Shown here: one piece after another, positions 22,700-33,204 of the stretch
Position numbering within the stretch: the first letter of the stretch is position 1
How the letters are laid out: every line of letters begins with the position of its first letter
Assembly: GCA_964035575.1 (NCBI GenBank)
Contig: OZ037874.1
Coordinates: 868,001 to 932,000, forward strand
DNA: 64,000 bases
Reading direction: 5' to 3'
Source: Rhynchopus sp. YZ270_cl-10
Lineage: Eukaryota; Euglenozoa; Diplonemea; Diplonemida; Diplonemidae
Program-made: the position numbers and the translations under genes
Notes under the pieces: generated by a model
Told to the model about the DNA's origin: nothing
What the model saw: the letters and a program-made list of their open reading frames with translations, nothing else
Databases searched by the model: none

Positions 22700-23850
22700 A
22701 GGGGGTCGCATTGTCCTCACAAAAAGTGAAAGAAAAATTTTTTGTGACATAGATACTCGTTTCCCGTGGAAAACTAGACACATACCCACCCCAAAAATGT
22801 TCGGAGGATCCAATGAAACCATTTTTTTACACTTTGGTGGGCTCAGAAATACCCAAAATGGGGAAAATTAGTGAAAAATGGACTTTTACCCCAAAATGGG
22901 CAAAAGTGGTTTTTTAGCAAAAAAATTGATTTTTTGGATCACCAGAGGTCTATTTTGGTGACTCTCCGGTGCAAATCGGGTCCCAGGGGTCCTGTGGACC
23001 TGATTTCAACGACCAACAGGCTTCTGTACCACTTACAAATGATTTTTTTTTGAGTTTTTGAGTCAAAAAAAGTGCTTGTCCACCCCTTGTCCACCCCTTG
23101 TCCAGTCCAGGACTTTTCCCCTGGCCATCACATAAAGTAGGGTATGATGCAAATTTGGGTACATACCCCCCCCAAAAATGGTCTGCGGACCCAATGGAAC
23201 CGGTTTTTTATCCTTTGGAGGACTTAGAAGCACTAGAAATGGGGAAAAGGAGTGAAAAATTGCCCTCCCCCCCAGATGGGGGGGCAGGGGCGGTTTTGGG
23301 CTAAAAAATGCCAATTTAGGGCCGCCAGAGGCCTCTTGGGGTCACTCTCCTGTGGAAATCGTACTCCTGGGGGTCCTGTGGGCCTGATTTCGGCCAGCTG
23401 CACCCTTTTGGGCCCCTAGAACCGATCTTGGTTTGAAATATTGAGTTGAACATGACCCCCTGAACCCGTGCGTATGCGCCTCAAACACCCCCCTCACCCC
23501 TCCCCCCTCACTGCCCACCTTCTCCTACCCTGCCAGGCGTAACAAATAAAAAAACGACCTCCCCCTCACAAAAAGCGTCTGAGGATGCTGCTGAGTTCGT
23601 GAGGAGGTTCGTGGATGGGGAGCAGATCAGGGGCGTGTGTATGGCGTGTCCTGATGAAGTGCTTCAGCTGGGGCTCGAAATGCACGGCTGTGGGGGGAGG
23701 CAGAAAATGCCAAATTAGGGATGCCAGAGGCCTCTTGGGGTCACTCTCCGGTGGAAATCGTACTCCTGGGGGTCCTGTGGGCCTGATTTCGACGAGCTGC
23801 ACCCTTTTGGACCCTTCGAACCGATCTTGGTTTGAATTATTTAGTCAAAT
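22700..23850. repeat. Three diverged ~380-bp tandem repeats
   Basis: Shared blocks include CGGGTCCCAGGGGTCCTGTG, GGCCTGATTTCGACGAGC, TGCACCCTTTTGG and ACCGATCTTGGTTTGAA, at about 22980-23050, 23360-23440 and 23755-23840. Their leading parts also match (TTTGGGTACATACCCCCCC, CCAATGGAACCGG). Confidence 0.75.
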
Positions 23851-24340
23851 ATGTCAAATTCCTCCAATCATAGGCTGTATACAGTACAAAATCATGAAAA
23901 CACCAATAAAAACGCATTTTTTTACGTTTTTTCACGTTTTTTGCCGCAAAACCCCCCAAAAACCCCCGGAAACCCATTTTTGGGGTGGCACAGGGTGTGG
24001 GTCACCACTGAAATGGTCCACCAGCGAAAAAATAATAAAAATTACATAAAAACGTTAGCCAATGCGACCCTCTACCCCCCCCCCCCCCCGACTGCGCTCA
24101 AACGGATCAGGCCTGACGCTAACCATCAACCATCAACCCACGGAAAATGGCTTTCCCCCCCCGACCATAAACCATCATCCCACCATCAACCCACCACAAA
24201 AACACCCATTTTTTTTTCAAAAAAAATTTTGTTTCTGCGTTGTTAGCCAGGCCTTTTGCTAACCATCATGCCATCATCCCACGTTTTTGGGGGATTTTTT
24301 TTTCCCCTTCATCATGCCACCATCATGCCACGGGGGGTGC

Positions 24341-24531
24341 ATGATGGCATGATGGCATGATGGCATGATGGCATGATGGCATGATGGCATGATGGCATGA
24401 TGGCATGATGGCATGATGGCATGATGGCATGATGGCATGATGGCATGATGGCATGATGGCATGATGGCATGATGGCATGATGGCATGATGGCATGATGGC
24501 ATGATGGCATGATGGCATGATGGCATGATGG
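24341..24531. repeat. (ATGATGGC)24 octamer microsatellite
   Basis: 191 bp of a near-perfect octamer inside the hAT element. It probably grew from the element's own CCATCATGCCA subterminal repeats. Confidence 0.95.
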
Positions 24532-24535
24532 AAAA

Positions 24536-24625
24536 AGTTGCGTACCGTGCGCCTGCGGCGCAAGTATGTATTCCATTTTATGGGAACATTTTTTAGAAAT
24601 GTTGCGTACCGTGGCTTCGCCAGTA
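24536..24625. repeat. Triloop hairpin cassette
   Basis: GTTGCGTACCGTGCGCCTGC then GGCGC, and about 60 bp later GTTGCGTACCGTGGC, TTCGCCAG. The two arms are perfect hairpins with TGC and TTC loops (GCA and GAA on the other strand). The same pair occurs at 5181-5310, 30551-30666 (inverted), 33425-33640 and 40253-40366 (inverted). Confidence 0.85.
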
Positions 24626-25192
24626 ACCTTTGGGTACCATGACCGCTGCTTTACCGATACGAAGGCTGACACCCAATGCGGATTCTGGACGGCCACCTGC
24701 ACTGGCCACCGAAGGGTACAATGCACAGGGAAAGAGCAAATGTCGCTGATTCGGAGGAACTCTGACCGGGCTTGGGGAACATGCGTCTCTCCGCCGGAGG
24801 CCACGAGAAGGAGCTTTGCAGGGGTTTTCGCGCGAAGCGCGAAAAATATTTTTTGGACCATCAACAGAACTTTTTCAAACCCAAAATCCTGGCGGCGGGG
24901 CTGACCAAGTTTTCAAAAAATAAAAATCGTGTGTTTTTGTCAATGGTGTGGAGTGTTGCGTGAGGTCAAAAAACAGGCGCGGAAAAATTTTTTTTAGCTT
25001 TCCCCCCCCCCCATATTCGACCATCATCCCACGATTTCCCAAAATTCGAAAAGTTAGCGTCAGGCCTGAAACGGATTAGGGCCGTCGAGGCATTCAATAT
25101 GTCAGGATGCTAGATGCCTCGTTTCGTGGCTTACCGGCTTCGTCATTTTATACGTTCATCTGGCTGATGAGTGGAAGCCGATGTAGTACATA

Positions 25193-25315
25193 TCAGATGT
25201 AAACCACGAAATGGATTGTAGGATTGCATGGTTGGAGTCCACCCCCCGGTACAGCCGGTCACATACCATGGTTCACTGTTCACGAGTGGTCTGTTGTATT
25301 TCAAGTCAAGTCTTA
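25193..25315 (+). repeat. Structured repeat, near-full copy
   Basis: CAG then ATGTAAACCACGAAATGG, TTGCATGGTTGGAGTCC, CCCCCCGGTACAGCCGG, TTCACTGTTCACGAG, TATTTCAAGTCAAG. It is followed at 25360-25510 by a second repeat also present at 38897-39045. Confidence 0.7.
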
Positions 25316-25359
25316 TTTGAATTCCGTTTTTCGCGCCCACCCTGGGGATTTCATTATCT

Positions 25360-25510
25360 CTGAAGCTTTCTGGATTTCTCAAATTATCGTAGCGGTTCAG
25401 ATCTCGAATTCCATCTGAAAGAATTCCAGTGACGAGATCAAAACACGCACGATTCTTCCCATCGCAGTTGAGCGATTCGGTAAGCTCAAGCAAACAAACA
25501 AAAGGTTAAA
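25360..25510. repeat. Dispersed ~150-bp repeat shared with 38897-39045
   Basis: Shared blocks: CAAATTATCGTAGCGGTT, AAAACACGCACGATT, CATCGCAGTTGAGCGATTCG and GGTTAAAGAG. Confidence 0.7.
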
Positions 25511-25730
25511 GAGTTTGGCGTTACGAAAACAAAAAACGATCAGATTAGTGGAGTAGAAGTTGTCTAGTTTTTTTTACCAATAACAGGACGTTTCGTGGAA
25601 TGGCTGATATATTTTTGCATGCCAAAAGGAACAAAAAAAACCAAAAATTTAATATAATGTGGTGTCCCGCGACCAGCCCACAATCGCCCCCCTAGAGCCC
25701 ACCGGGGCCCACCAGTGCCCACCTGAACCC

Positions 25731-25786
25731 AATTTCACCCGATTTCGCCCGATTTCACCCGATTTCACCCGATTTCGCCCGGATTT
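25731..25786. repeat. Short tandem GATTTCRCCC units
   Basis: About six units of CCCGATTTCACCCGATTTCG type. The same motif recurs about four times at 32620-32660. Confidence 0.8.
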
Positions 25787-26313
25787 CAAAAATTCCTTTT
25801 TTTGGGTTGGCGGTGGGGAGCTTGGGCGGGGTTTGACCAAAACCAAGAACTTGGCCATTTCGGCAAAGTGACCCCACCACAGCGCGGACGGATTCCGGAA
25901 ACGCCAATCGCGGCATGTTTTGGAGCCCACTTTTTTTTTTTTTTTTTACGATTACCTACATTGTAGGCGGGTTTAGTGCTGCCGCGGGTGCTGGCACATG
26001 ACCCTGATACTGCCTCATACCACGCTTACTTGTTGTTCTACGTGGCGGGGTTCCACACCGCTCAAGGCAGTGGGGGACAGTTTCCCTGTTCTTGTTTTGA
26101 GGGGACTACACAGACAGCACACATCTCCCCCCCCTATGTGGCAGTTGAGCCTGGTTGGGTGGCTCCCTGGCCTGACTTTGGACTCCGCGCAACCTCAAAC
26201 GAGGTTAACCACGGAGTAAAAATTTTTTAAAAAAGGGGTTTTTTTTTGTTTTTTTTTTTTTTTTTTTTTGTTTTTTTTTTTGTGAAAAGAAAAGAAAAGA
26301 AAAGTGATGTTGG

Positions 26314-26342
26314 TAGTGCAACGCGTCGTGGACGCGGCACTA
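26314..26342. other. Perfect two-block hairpin in the LINE 3' region
   Basis: TAGTGC-AA-CGCGTC, loop GTG, GACGCG-GCACTA: 12 paired bases with a 2-nt bulge, flanked by A tracts at 26359-26395 and 26237-26280 (T on the + strand). It may be a 3' recognition structure for the LINE reverse transcriptase. Confidence 0.7.
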
Positions 26343-26357
26343 AAGCAATGATATGAT

Positions 26358-26397
<40 letters not shown>

Positions 26398-26470
26398 ATT
26401 TGTTTGATTAGCTTGAAAAGTAAAAAGTATAGAAAAAGTAAAGATAAAATGTCCTCCCCTCTCATCCCTT

Positions 26471-29400
26471 TTACTGCGATGGTCGGAGAAGGTCGTCTGT
26501 CTCTGCGTCAATAAATCCCGCCTCTACGAGGTAGCGCAGAAGGTCGGCTGCGTGATCCTCCATCAGTGCACCGTATGACGTGGTTGGGAGTGGTCTCAGG
26601 TGCGCCGCTTTCTTGCACACACCGAGAACGTGTCTGAGCGTGGATCCCTGTCCACACAATGGACATGCTGCTTTCCTGTCCTCTGCGTATTTGTCATATA
26701 CTAGAGGGTGGCGACTCGTCCGCAGTAGTCTGATGGTGACAGCGCCTCGCCTGGTCAGGCCGGGCGTGCGCAGTGCAGGTCGGTGAAGCTGCTTCGCGGT
26801 CGTTGTGCCACGGGCGTAGCAGTAGATCGACGAAGCAGCCGGTTGCGGTACCTTTGCAAGCGTGAGCCGGCGATGGCACGCTCGAATGCACGCCAGGCTG
26901 ATCGGTTCCGACTGGTTCGACTTGCGGGCCGCCCGTTTGGACAGCTCGTCAGCAGCTTCGTTACCCTCAATACCTACATGCGATGGCACGTAGTGGAAGT
27001 GCAGGGTGAACCCTTCCGTCGTTCGCTCGCGAATCAGGTGCCAGATGCGGTGCAGGATCTCCTCCCTCGTTCCTTTAGGACCACCCTGCAGCTTCATCAG
27101 CGCCGATTGGCAGTCAGTGAGAAGTACCACCTTGGCCGGTGCCTTCCACACTGTCAGTCCCTCAAGCCCTAGGCATAGTGCCACCAGCTCTGCCTGATAG
27201 GCCGAGCAGAGTGTGCCTGCGCCACTGGATGCTTGGTGTGCCCTCGCTGGTGTAGTGGAGCCATCGTTGTGGTAGAAGATGGCCCCTGCTCCTCCCTGGG
27301 GGTGCGCTGGTCTGGTGGTCAGTGAAGCGCGTGGTGTTCTGTCCACCGTGTGCAAGGATCCGTCTGTGTAGACGCGTCCCGTGTGGGGTGGCAGAGCCGC
27401 AAGAGCCAGTTCCGTCCTTTGCCGGTTCTCTTCGCTGCTTGTGGAGTCACTCTTGCTGACACCCGGTATTTCTGGTGTGATCAGCACGTCATTCAGCATG
27501 CGGTCCCACTCCCACGGAGCCACGGGGTCGTGGTCCAGTAAAGGTGCGCGTATGCTGTGGCGATAGGCTCCCGTCTCCTCCACGGTCTCCATCGCTTTGG
27601 CAAGCCAGCTGCAGCCTCCAGGCAGCTTGGTCGATGTCGCAGCAGCTCTACCAGGGGAGTCCTCCACCCGCATGAACTTCTCCAGGTCGTCCGCCGCTGC
27701 TGTTGTGAATAGAGAAGACACAGTGCTTAGCTGCGCCTCCCAGTACAGGTCTGTTTTCGTGGTCATGTAGTCGCAGCCTGTAATGACCTTAGCTGCTTTG
27801 CGGTGAAGGTTCTCCAGCTCTTCCTGGACCTTCGTCGGTATGCGCTCTCCGTACACACTAGCCGCATACGTCACTGTCGGGTACACGTAGCACAGGTAAG
27901 CCGCTCGGAGCGTGTGCGCGTCGCATCCCCAGTCTGTTCCTGCCAATTGGTGCAGAATGTTGAGGCGTTTCGAAAACCTCTCCATCACCAGGTCCGCATG
28001 CGCCGCCATCAGACAAGTGCTGTCCAGCACCACCCCAAGGTATCTGGGATTGGGCTCTTCCGCAATTGGCGTTCCATTCGCGTACACCAGCTGCGGAAGC
28101 TCGGAGGTGTCCGTGCGTTCTACAGTCTTGCGTGCAGCGATGTGTGTCCATGTGGTCTTGGATGGTGAGAGGAGCAGGTTAGTATCCGTGCAGAACGCTT
28201 CCACCACACCCAAGACTGTCTGTGCAAGTTGCAGGGCCTCTGACAGGGAGTCCCCGACAACCAGTATCGCAACGTCGTCAGCGAACAACGCCGGTTTCAC
28301 ATCCGGCCCCATCGAGCTGAGCGAGTCTGCGAGTTGGTCCATGACAAGGTTGAAGAGCAGCGGCGCCAATACAGTGCCTTGGGGGACGCCGTCCTCCGAG
28401 GTGTAGCGGTCGCCTAGGTGGCCTTCAACCCTCACTTTGTAGCTGCGGTTGCTGAGGTAGCTTGACAGCCAGTTGTAGTAGCGAGGTGGGAATCCCATGG
28501 TGTTGATCTTCGTTTTAATCTTCTCACGGCTGACACGGTCAAACGCTTTGTCCATGTCGCAAGTCAGAAGGACCCCACATCGTTTGCTGGACAGTGTGTT
28601 GCTCACGTTCTGAACAATATACTGCAGTTGGTCGGTCGTCCCCCTCAGAGGTCTGAAGCCAGCCTGCGCCGAGTGTAGCTTCTTGACTCCAGTGTTGGGT
28701 GCGTCCATCAATTGGTGCATGCGGCGTTTCACCATCTTCTCCATCACCTTGGAGACTCCGCTGGTGAGTGATATCGGACGGTATGATGCCGGATGCGTCG
28801 GGTCACGACCAGGTTTGTGTGCAGGGATCACTGTGGCTGTGGTCCATGCTTCTGGAAGCGTTGCTGTAGTCCAAGAGAGGTTGCACACATGAAGTAGCGC
28901 CGCCTGTGCTCGCTCCCCCAAATGTTGCAGCCACTCATTGTACACCTCATCCTGGCCAGGCGACTTCTTTTGCTCGAGCTCGTCGATCGCTGTCTGTAGC
29001 TCGCATCGCGTGAACTCCGCTTCACCAGGACTGAAGTCCGTCACCACTCGCTTAGTTTGCCGTCGAGGTGTCGGGTCTGCTCGCTGCCCACGCGATACCT
29101 GCGCAAGGTGCTCCGCCATCGCATTCGCCTTCTCACATGGGTCCGTCAGAGGCTTCCCGTCCAAGTGGAGTGGGACGCCGCTGGGCTTCTTCGATCTTCC
29201 GTCTAGGGAGCGAATAAGGTCGAAGGTGTCACTCAGGTCCTTTGCCGCAGACGCCTTCTCGCAGTGCTGCACCCACGTCCTGCGTTTCGCTTCACGGATC
29301 AGCTTTGTGGCCTCCTGACGCAGTTGCTTGAGGTAGGCTGCGTCTTGTGTCGTGATCGTGGTAGCAGCAAGTTGCCTCGCCAGCTCTTGATCCCGCTGTC

Positions 29401-29494
29401 GGATCGCTCGTTTAGTGTCACCACTAAACCAGCGCTTTTTCCTCTTGGTACGTCTTTTTTTAGGAATACACGCCTCGGCCGCCTTCTTCACCAT
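26471..29494 (-). CDS. LINE reverse transcriptase-RNase H polyprotein (no endonuclease)
   Basis: The intact frame has 1007 residues. RT fingers/palm: SYRPISLTSGVSKVMEKMV (~237-255), AGFRPLRGTTDQL (~278), LLTCDMDKAFDRV (~309), GVPQGTVLAPLLFNLVMDQL (~369), FADDVAIL (404-411). RNase H: YTDGS (709-713), AELVALCLGLE (~769), LTDCQSALM (~792), HVGIEGNEAADELSK (~839), so the D-E-D-D set is present. A CPLCGQG...H...C zinc knuckle lies at ~940-960. These are the domains expected of I/ingi-type LINEs, but the APE endonuclease is absent. A full element would be ~1.5-1.7 thousand residues, so truncation on insertion is the simplest reading. The first Met is probably fortuitous. No stops or frameshifts were seen, which implies a recent copy. 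Confidence 0.92.
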   Translation of the reverse strand: MVKKAAEACIPKKRRTKRKKRWFSGDTKRAIRQRDQELARQLAATTITTQDAAYLKQLRQEATKLIREAKRRTWVQHCEKASAAKDLSDTFDLIRSLDGRSKKPSGVPLHLDGKPLTDPCEKANAMAEHLAQVSRGQRADPTPRRQTKRVVTDFSPGEAEFTRCELQTAIDELEQKKSPGQDEVYNEWLQHLGERAQAALLHVCNLSWTTATLPEAWTTATVIPAHKPGRDPTHPASYRPISLTSGVSKVMEKMVKRRMHQLMDAPNTGVKKLHSAQAGFRPLRGTTDQLQYIVQNVSNTLSSKRCGVLLTCDMDKAFDRVSREKIKTKINTMGFPPRYYNWLSSYLSNRSYKVRVEGHLGDRYTSEDGVPQGTVLAPLLFNLVMDQLADSLSSMGPDVKPALFADDVAILVVGDSLSEALQLAQTVLGVVEAFCTDTNLLLSPSKTTWTHIAARKTVERTDTSELPQLVYANGTPIAEEPNPRYLGVVLDSTCLMAAHADLVMERFSKRLNILHQLAGTDWGCDAHTLRAAYLCYVYPTVTYAASVYGERIPTKVQEELENLHRKAAKVITGCDYMTTKTDLYWEAQLSTVSSLFTTAAADDLEKFMRVEDSPGRAAATSTKLPGGCSWLAKAMETVEETGAYRHSIRAPLLDHDPVAPWEWDRMLNDVLITPEIPGVSKSDSTSSEENRQRTELALAALPPHTGRVYTDGSLHTVDRTPRASLTTRPAHPQGGAGAIFYHNDGSTTPARAHQASSGAGTLCSAYQAELVALCLGLEGLTVWKAPAKVVLLTDCQSALMKLQGGPKGTREEILHRIWHLIRERTTEGFTLHFHYVPSHVGIEGNEAADELSKRAARKSNQSEPISLACIRACHRRLTLAKVPQPAASSIYCYARGTTTAKQLHRPALRTPGLTRRGAVTIRLLRTSRHPLVYDKYAEDRKAACPLCGQGSTLRHVLGVCKKAAHLRPLPTTSYGALMEDHAADLLRYLVEAGFIDAETDDLLRPSQ

Positions 29495-29637
29495 CCCACT
29501 TTTTTTCAGGGAAAATATTTGCTTCCAGATGTCGGAATTTTCCGGAAAATTTCCAGAATTAGGAAACAGCCTGGAGGAGCGGGTTGAACGTTATTGGCGC
29601 GTGTACCTACGATGGTTTGTGCCAATACCCACCCAAA

Positions 29638-30237
29638 CTGTGTACTGTGTACTGTGTACTGTGTACTGTGTACTGTGTACTGTGTACTGTGTACTGTGTA
29701 CTGTGTACTGTGTACTGTGTACTGTGTACTGTGTACTGTGTACTGTGTACTGTGTACTGTGTACTGTGTACTGTGTACTGTGTACTGTGTACTGTGTACT
29801 GTGTACTGTGTACTGTGTACTGTGTACTGTGTACTGTGTACTGTGTACTGTGTACTGTGTACTGTGTACTGTGTACTGTGTACTGTGTACTGTGTACTGT
29901 GTACTGTGTACTGTGTACTGTGTACTGTGTACTGTGTACTGTGTACTGTGTACTGTGTACTGTGTACTGTGTACTGTGTACTGTGTACTGTGTACTGTGT
30001 ACTGTGTACTGTGTACTGTGTACTGTGTACTGTGTACTGTGTACTGTGTACTGTGTACTGTGTACTGTGTACTGTGTACTGTGTACTGTGTACTGTGTAC
30101 TGTGTACTGTGTACTGTGTACTGTGTACTGTGTACTGTGTACTGTGTACTGTGTACTGTGTACTGTGTACTGTGTACTGTGTACTGTGTACTGTGTACTG
30201 TGTACTGTGTACTGTGTACTGTGTACTGTGTACTGTG
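29638..30237. repeat. (CTGTGTA)86 heptamer satellite
   Basis: 600 bp of a perfect 7-mer. All six frames are open only because 7 is not a multiple of 3 and the unit lacks stops in phase. There is no gene here. Confidence 0.98.
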
Positions 30238-30539
30238 AGTCACCTAAAGGGGTTCTGCTCAACGAAAGTGGCCGATTTTTTTTTTTATTTCACCCAGACA
30301 GGGTTTCCGCTTATCTTCATGGAAAAATTTTTTTTTCCAAAACCGTGAAGATATGAAGATATGTCCAAAAAGGGGTCAAAAAAATTTTTTCGCGCTCCGC
30401 GCGAAAAGGTCCGTTCATTTCAGGTAAATACGTGATGACGTGGGATGGTAATGTACATCAAGAACCAAACCAACCCTTTTTCTCATGTTTTTTCTACGCC
30501 TGCCTTCCCTCAGTACAGGAAGAAGCGGCGGTCATAATA

Positions 30540-30690
30540 TCAAAACTTTTTGGCGAAGCCACGGTACGCAACATTTCAAAAATTGTGACTTAAAATCAAA
30601 CATTTTTACAGACAAACTATGGTAGAGGGCTGTGGATTCCGCTCATAAGTTTTGCGCCGCAGGCGCACGGTACGCTACTTTTTTTATTTT
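30540..30690. repeat. Triloop hairpin cassette (inverted)
   Basis: TGGCGAAGCCACGGTACGC at 30551, then GCGCCGCAGGCGCACGG at 30654, about 100 bp apart. This is the reverse of the 5181-5310 module. A second hairpin, TTTTCGCGCTCCGCGCGAAA, lies at 30387-30407, and CGCGCTTCGCGCG at 30816-30828. Confidence 0.85.
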
Positions 30691-31359
30691 TGCCGATCCC
30701 TTATTCACACTCTTTGTTCGGTCCGTCAAATGGTGCAAAGATTGAGGGAATTGGGGGCACGGTCTGAAACTTTACCTCGCTATATCCTCACAATGATACC
30801 AGGAAGGGGATAAGACGCGCTTCGCGCGCGCACGACGCCCTGCCTCCCCTTTTTTCAGGGTTGTTCCTTGTTCTCGGGAAAAACAGCAAAATTCTGGATT
30901 TATGTTCCCGTTTTTTTCCTTTTTTTGGGTGGGGTTTTTTGCCCTTTTTCGGGCTTTCCGAGCTCTACCCTCACTGTAGTGGGGTCATTTCGAGAAAATG
31001 GACAAGTTCTTGATTGATACAAATTTTGGTTACGACCACTAGTGAGTTGCTCACAATGCTAAATGAGTGTCAGAACTGTGATTCTGGGCCCACTTTAACC
31101 GCCCTTCGAAATTCAAAAAGGGGTCCCAAACCCGGGCGCGCTACACTCGCGCGGAACTTTTTGCAGCTTTGGTATAGTTGCATTTTTGGCTGCAAAATGC
31201 AAGGGGACCCCCAAAGACGTTGGGAATATTATTTGGATGGGGCAGTGATTTTGTACCTGCATACACGCTCCCTCGCGGTAACCGCGTGCATGCCAATGAA
31301 GTGCTCTCTGGGGTTCGATAACCCGTGGAACCAGTGCTTCCGCCGATGAACGGTGAGGC

Positions 31360-31505
31360 GTTGCACTTCTCTTTTTTGCGGAGCAAAAAATAATATAAAT
31401 GGCGCCGCAGGCAAAAAATTTTGAGTACAGTGTAAAAATCTAGCTTCCAACGAACCCTTTTTTGCAGAGCAAAAAATGAAAAATGGCGCCGCAGGCAAAA
31501 AAAAA
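31360..31505. repeat. A/T-armed triloop hairpin module, two tandem units
   Basis: TTTTTTGCGGAGCAAAAAA, then ATGGCGCCGCAGGC, and again TTTTTTGCAGAGCAAAAAA, ATGGCGCCGCAGGC about 90 bp later. Related modules lie at 40540-40720 and 48058-48190. Confidence 0.85.
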
Positions 31506-31753
31506 TTGGGGGTACAGCCCTGACGGTGCAGGATTTTGTTGTCAATTTTTTTTTTCTTGCCCCCTGAAAACTCTTGCTTTTGAGAGTTTCGACCATTTCA
31601 CCACACTGGTGGTGTGTCACCTACAGTGAAACCCACTAGAAACCACAAGAAAGCCCCCCAAGGAAAAAAAGGAAAAAAAAAAAGGAAAAAAAAACTAAAA
31701 TCCAGAATTTCATGTTCTCGGTCCCACTTAGGAACTTCCCTGCCTTTTTTTCT

Positions 31754-31794
<41 letters not shown>

Positions 31795-31803
31795 CTCATG
31801 AAG

Positions 31804-32436
31804 CAGGGTGTTTCCTAATTTGCTTCCGCTTCCGGGGATTTGGAAAAAATTGGCCAGGGAAAAAATTTGCGGGAAAAAATTAGGGACGTATTTAAAGTGC
31901 TTATTTTTTGGTATTTTCCCGAAAAAAGTATGTTCGCTGTTCTGGATCGCTCCAATCATTCAAATAAAGCAGTTTTCGGGAATTTTTATTTTCACCGATG
32001 TTGGGTACCGTGCGCCTGCGGCGCTGCCTGTTCCTACCAGTTTCTACAGGCAAACACTTGGCCCCCTTTACCTTACACTGACGGGTTTTGACCAAAACCA
32101 AGGACTTGTCCATTTCGTCAAATTGACCCCATCACAGAACGGGCGGATTCCGGAAATGCAAATGCCGGTGTTTTCGGGCATTTCCATGTTTTCAGGATCA
32201 GGGAGAGAAAATCTGGGTTGTGGGATTTACCTGGTCCCCTTTTCCTTACACTCATTTTGACCAACACCAAGAACTTGGCCATTTCGGCAAATTGACCCCA
32301 CCACAGCGCGGACGGATTCCGGAAATGCCATTCGCGGTGTGTTTTGGGCCTGAAAACCTACCGTTTCTTCAGGGAAAAAATTTGCTTCCGGATGTCGAAA
32401 TTTTCCGGAAAAGTTCCGAAATTAGGAAACACCCTG
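31804..32436. mobile_element. 633-bp TIR element with 9-bp target duplication
   Basis: 18-bp ends CAGGGTGTTTCCTAATTT, duplication CTCATGAAG at 31795-31803 and 32437-32445. CAGGG ends suggest hAT, but the 9-bp duplication suggests Mutator-like, so the superfamily is unsettled. It carries a CCGTGCGCCTGCGGCGC hairpin and two GACCCCACCAC blocks. A related copy near 25650-29573 is split by the LINE. Confidence 0.8.
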
Positions 32437-32705
32437 CTCATGAAGATATCTTCATGGGAAAAAACGAGAAAATCCCAGATTTTTTTTTTTTTTGAAGATT
32501 TTTTGGGTCATATCTTCATAGCGGAAACACTGCACCCAGACCCAGCCCGGAAATCTCGAAAAGCGCGGTTTCTGGGTGTTTTACTGGGCCAAACCCTCAC
32601 AGAAGCCAAAAAACCCTGTTTTTGCCCGATTTCGCCCGATTTCACCCGATTTCACCGGGGTTGGGGACACCCCATATAATGGCGAAAAGTCTGGCGAGAA
32701 AAAAA

Positions 32706-32758
32706 AGTCTTGGCAGACTCCAGATTTTTTTTTAAAAATCTGAAAAGTCTGCCAGACT
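32706..32758. repeat. Imperfect stem-loop
   Basis: AGTCTTGGCAGACT, AGATTTTT pairs with AAAAATCT, AGTCTGCCAGACT with a few mismatches. Confidence 0.7.
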
Positions 32759-33204
32759 CTGCCAGACTACCATCGATGACTTTACCCCTAAAAACCCCTG
32801 ACTAATAGTGCGTATAACGTGAGTAGTACCAACTAAACAAAAGATGCATGAGGTTTTTACATGGCGGGTACTGTGAATCACTGTCGCCTGTCTGTTTAAA
32901 AAGACGGGGCGCTCATTCCGAGCGCCAAGCACCCCCTGCCCTGTTTACACAGGTGCATCAATGGGGTGTACCGGGGGTACCACACTAACACCCACTTTCG
33001 CATACCTTCATCCCATTTCACCGCATTCCACCATAACACCCCACATAGCAGCACCATAAGGAACTAGAAGTGCGTTACGTGGGGTTTGAGAGTGCTCTAA
33101 ACAAAAAAGGTGGGCGTCGAGCTGCATATTTCTTTTTACCTCCTGCTTTGGCAGGGTAAGATCCGGGGAGGGCTGGGGAAAGGTACCATATTCTCAGTGT
33201 TTTT

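Larger units (their letters stand above)
24108..25068. mobile_element. hAT-like non-autonomous element (961 bp)
   Basis: Perfect 16-bp ends CAGGCCTGACGCTAAC (24108-24123) and its complement (25053-25068). The 8-bp duplication AAACGGAT lies at 24100-24107 and 25069-25076. Subterminal ACCATCA/CCATCATCCCAC repeats are present, and a CATGATGG tract lies inside. A GC-rich insert of gene-like composition occupies 24630-24800. No transposase is seen. Confidence 0.9.
25938..29495 (-). mobile_element. Young 5'-truncated LINE with target-site duplication
   Basis: A 12-bp duplication CCCACTTTTTTT lies at 25926-25937 and 29496-29507. The flanks are the two halves of the repeat that is intact at 31804-32436 (sequence breaks near 25925 and resumes at 29508). 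On the - strand the copy starts one base before its ATG and ends in an A tail (T run to 25947). The presumed 3' UTR (26470 to 25948) holds two further internal A tracts and a strong hairpin. The endonuclease region is missing. The superfamily is I/ingi-like from the RT plus RNase H order. Confidence 0.8.

Noticed and set aside
24341-24531. Regular repeats that could be mistaken for a CRISPR array
   Set aside because: There are no spacers: the octamer is uninterrupted, and the setting is a eukaryotic hAT element.
29415-30356. Frames of 200-310 residues on both strands
   Set aside because: A stop-free heptamer is open in every frame; this is purely repeat-driven.
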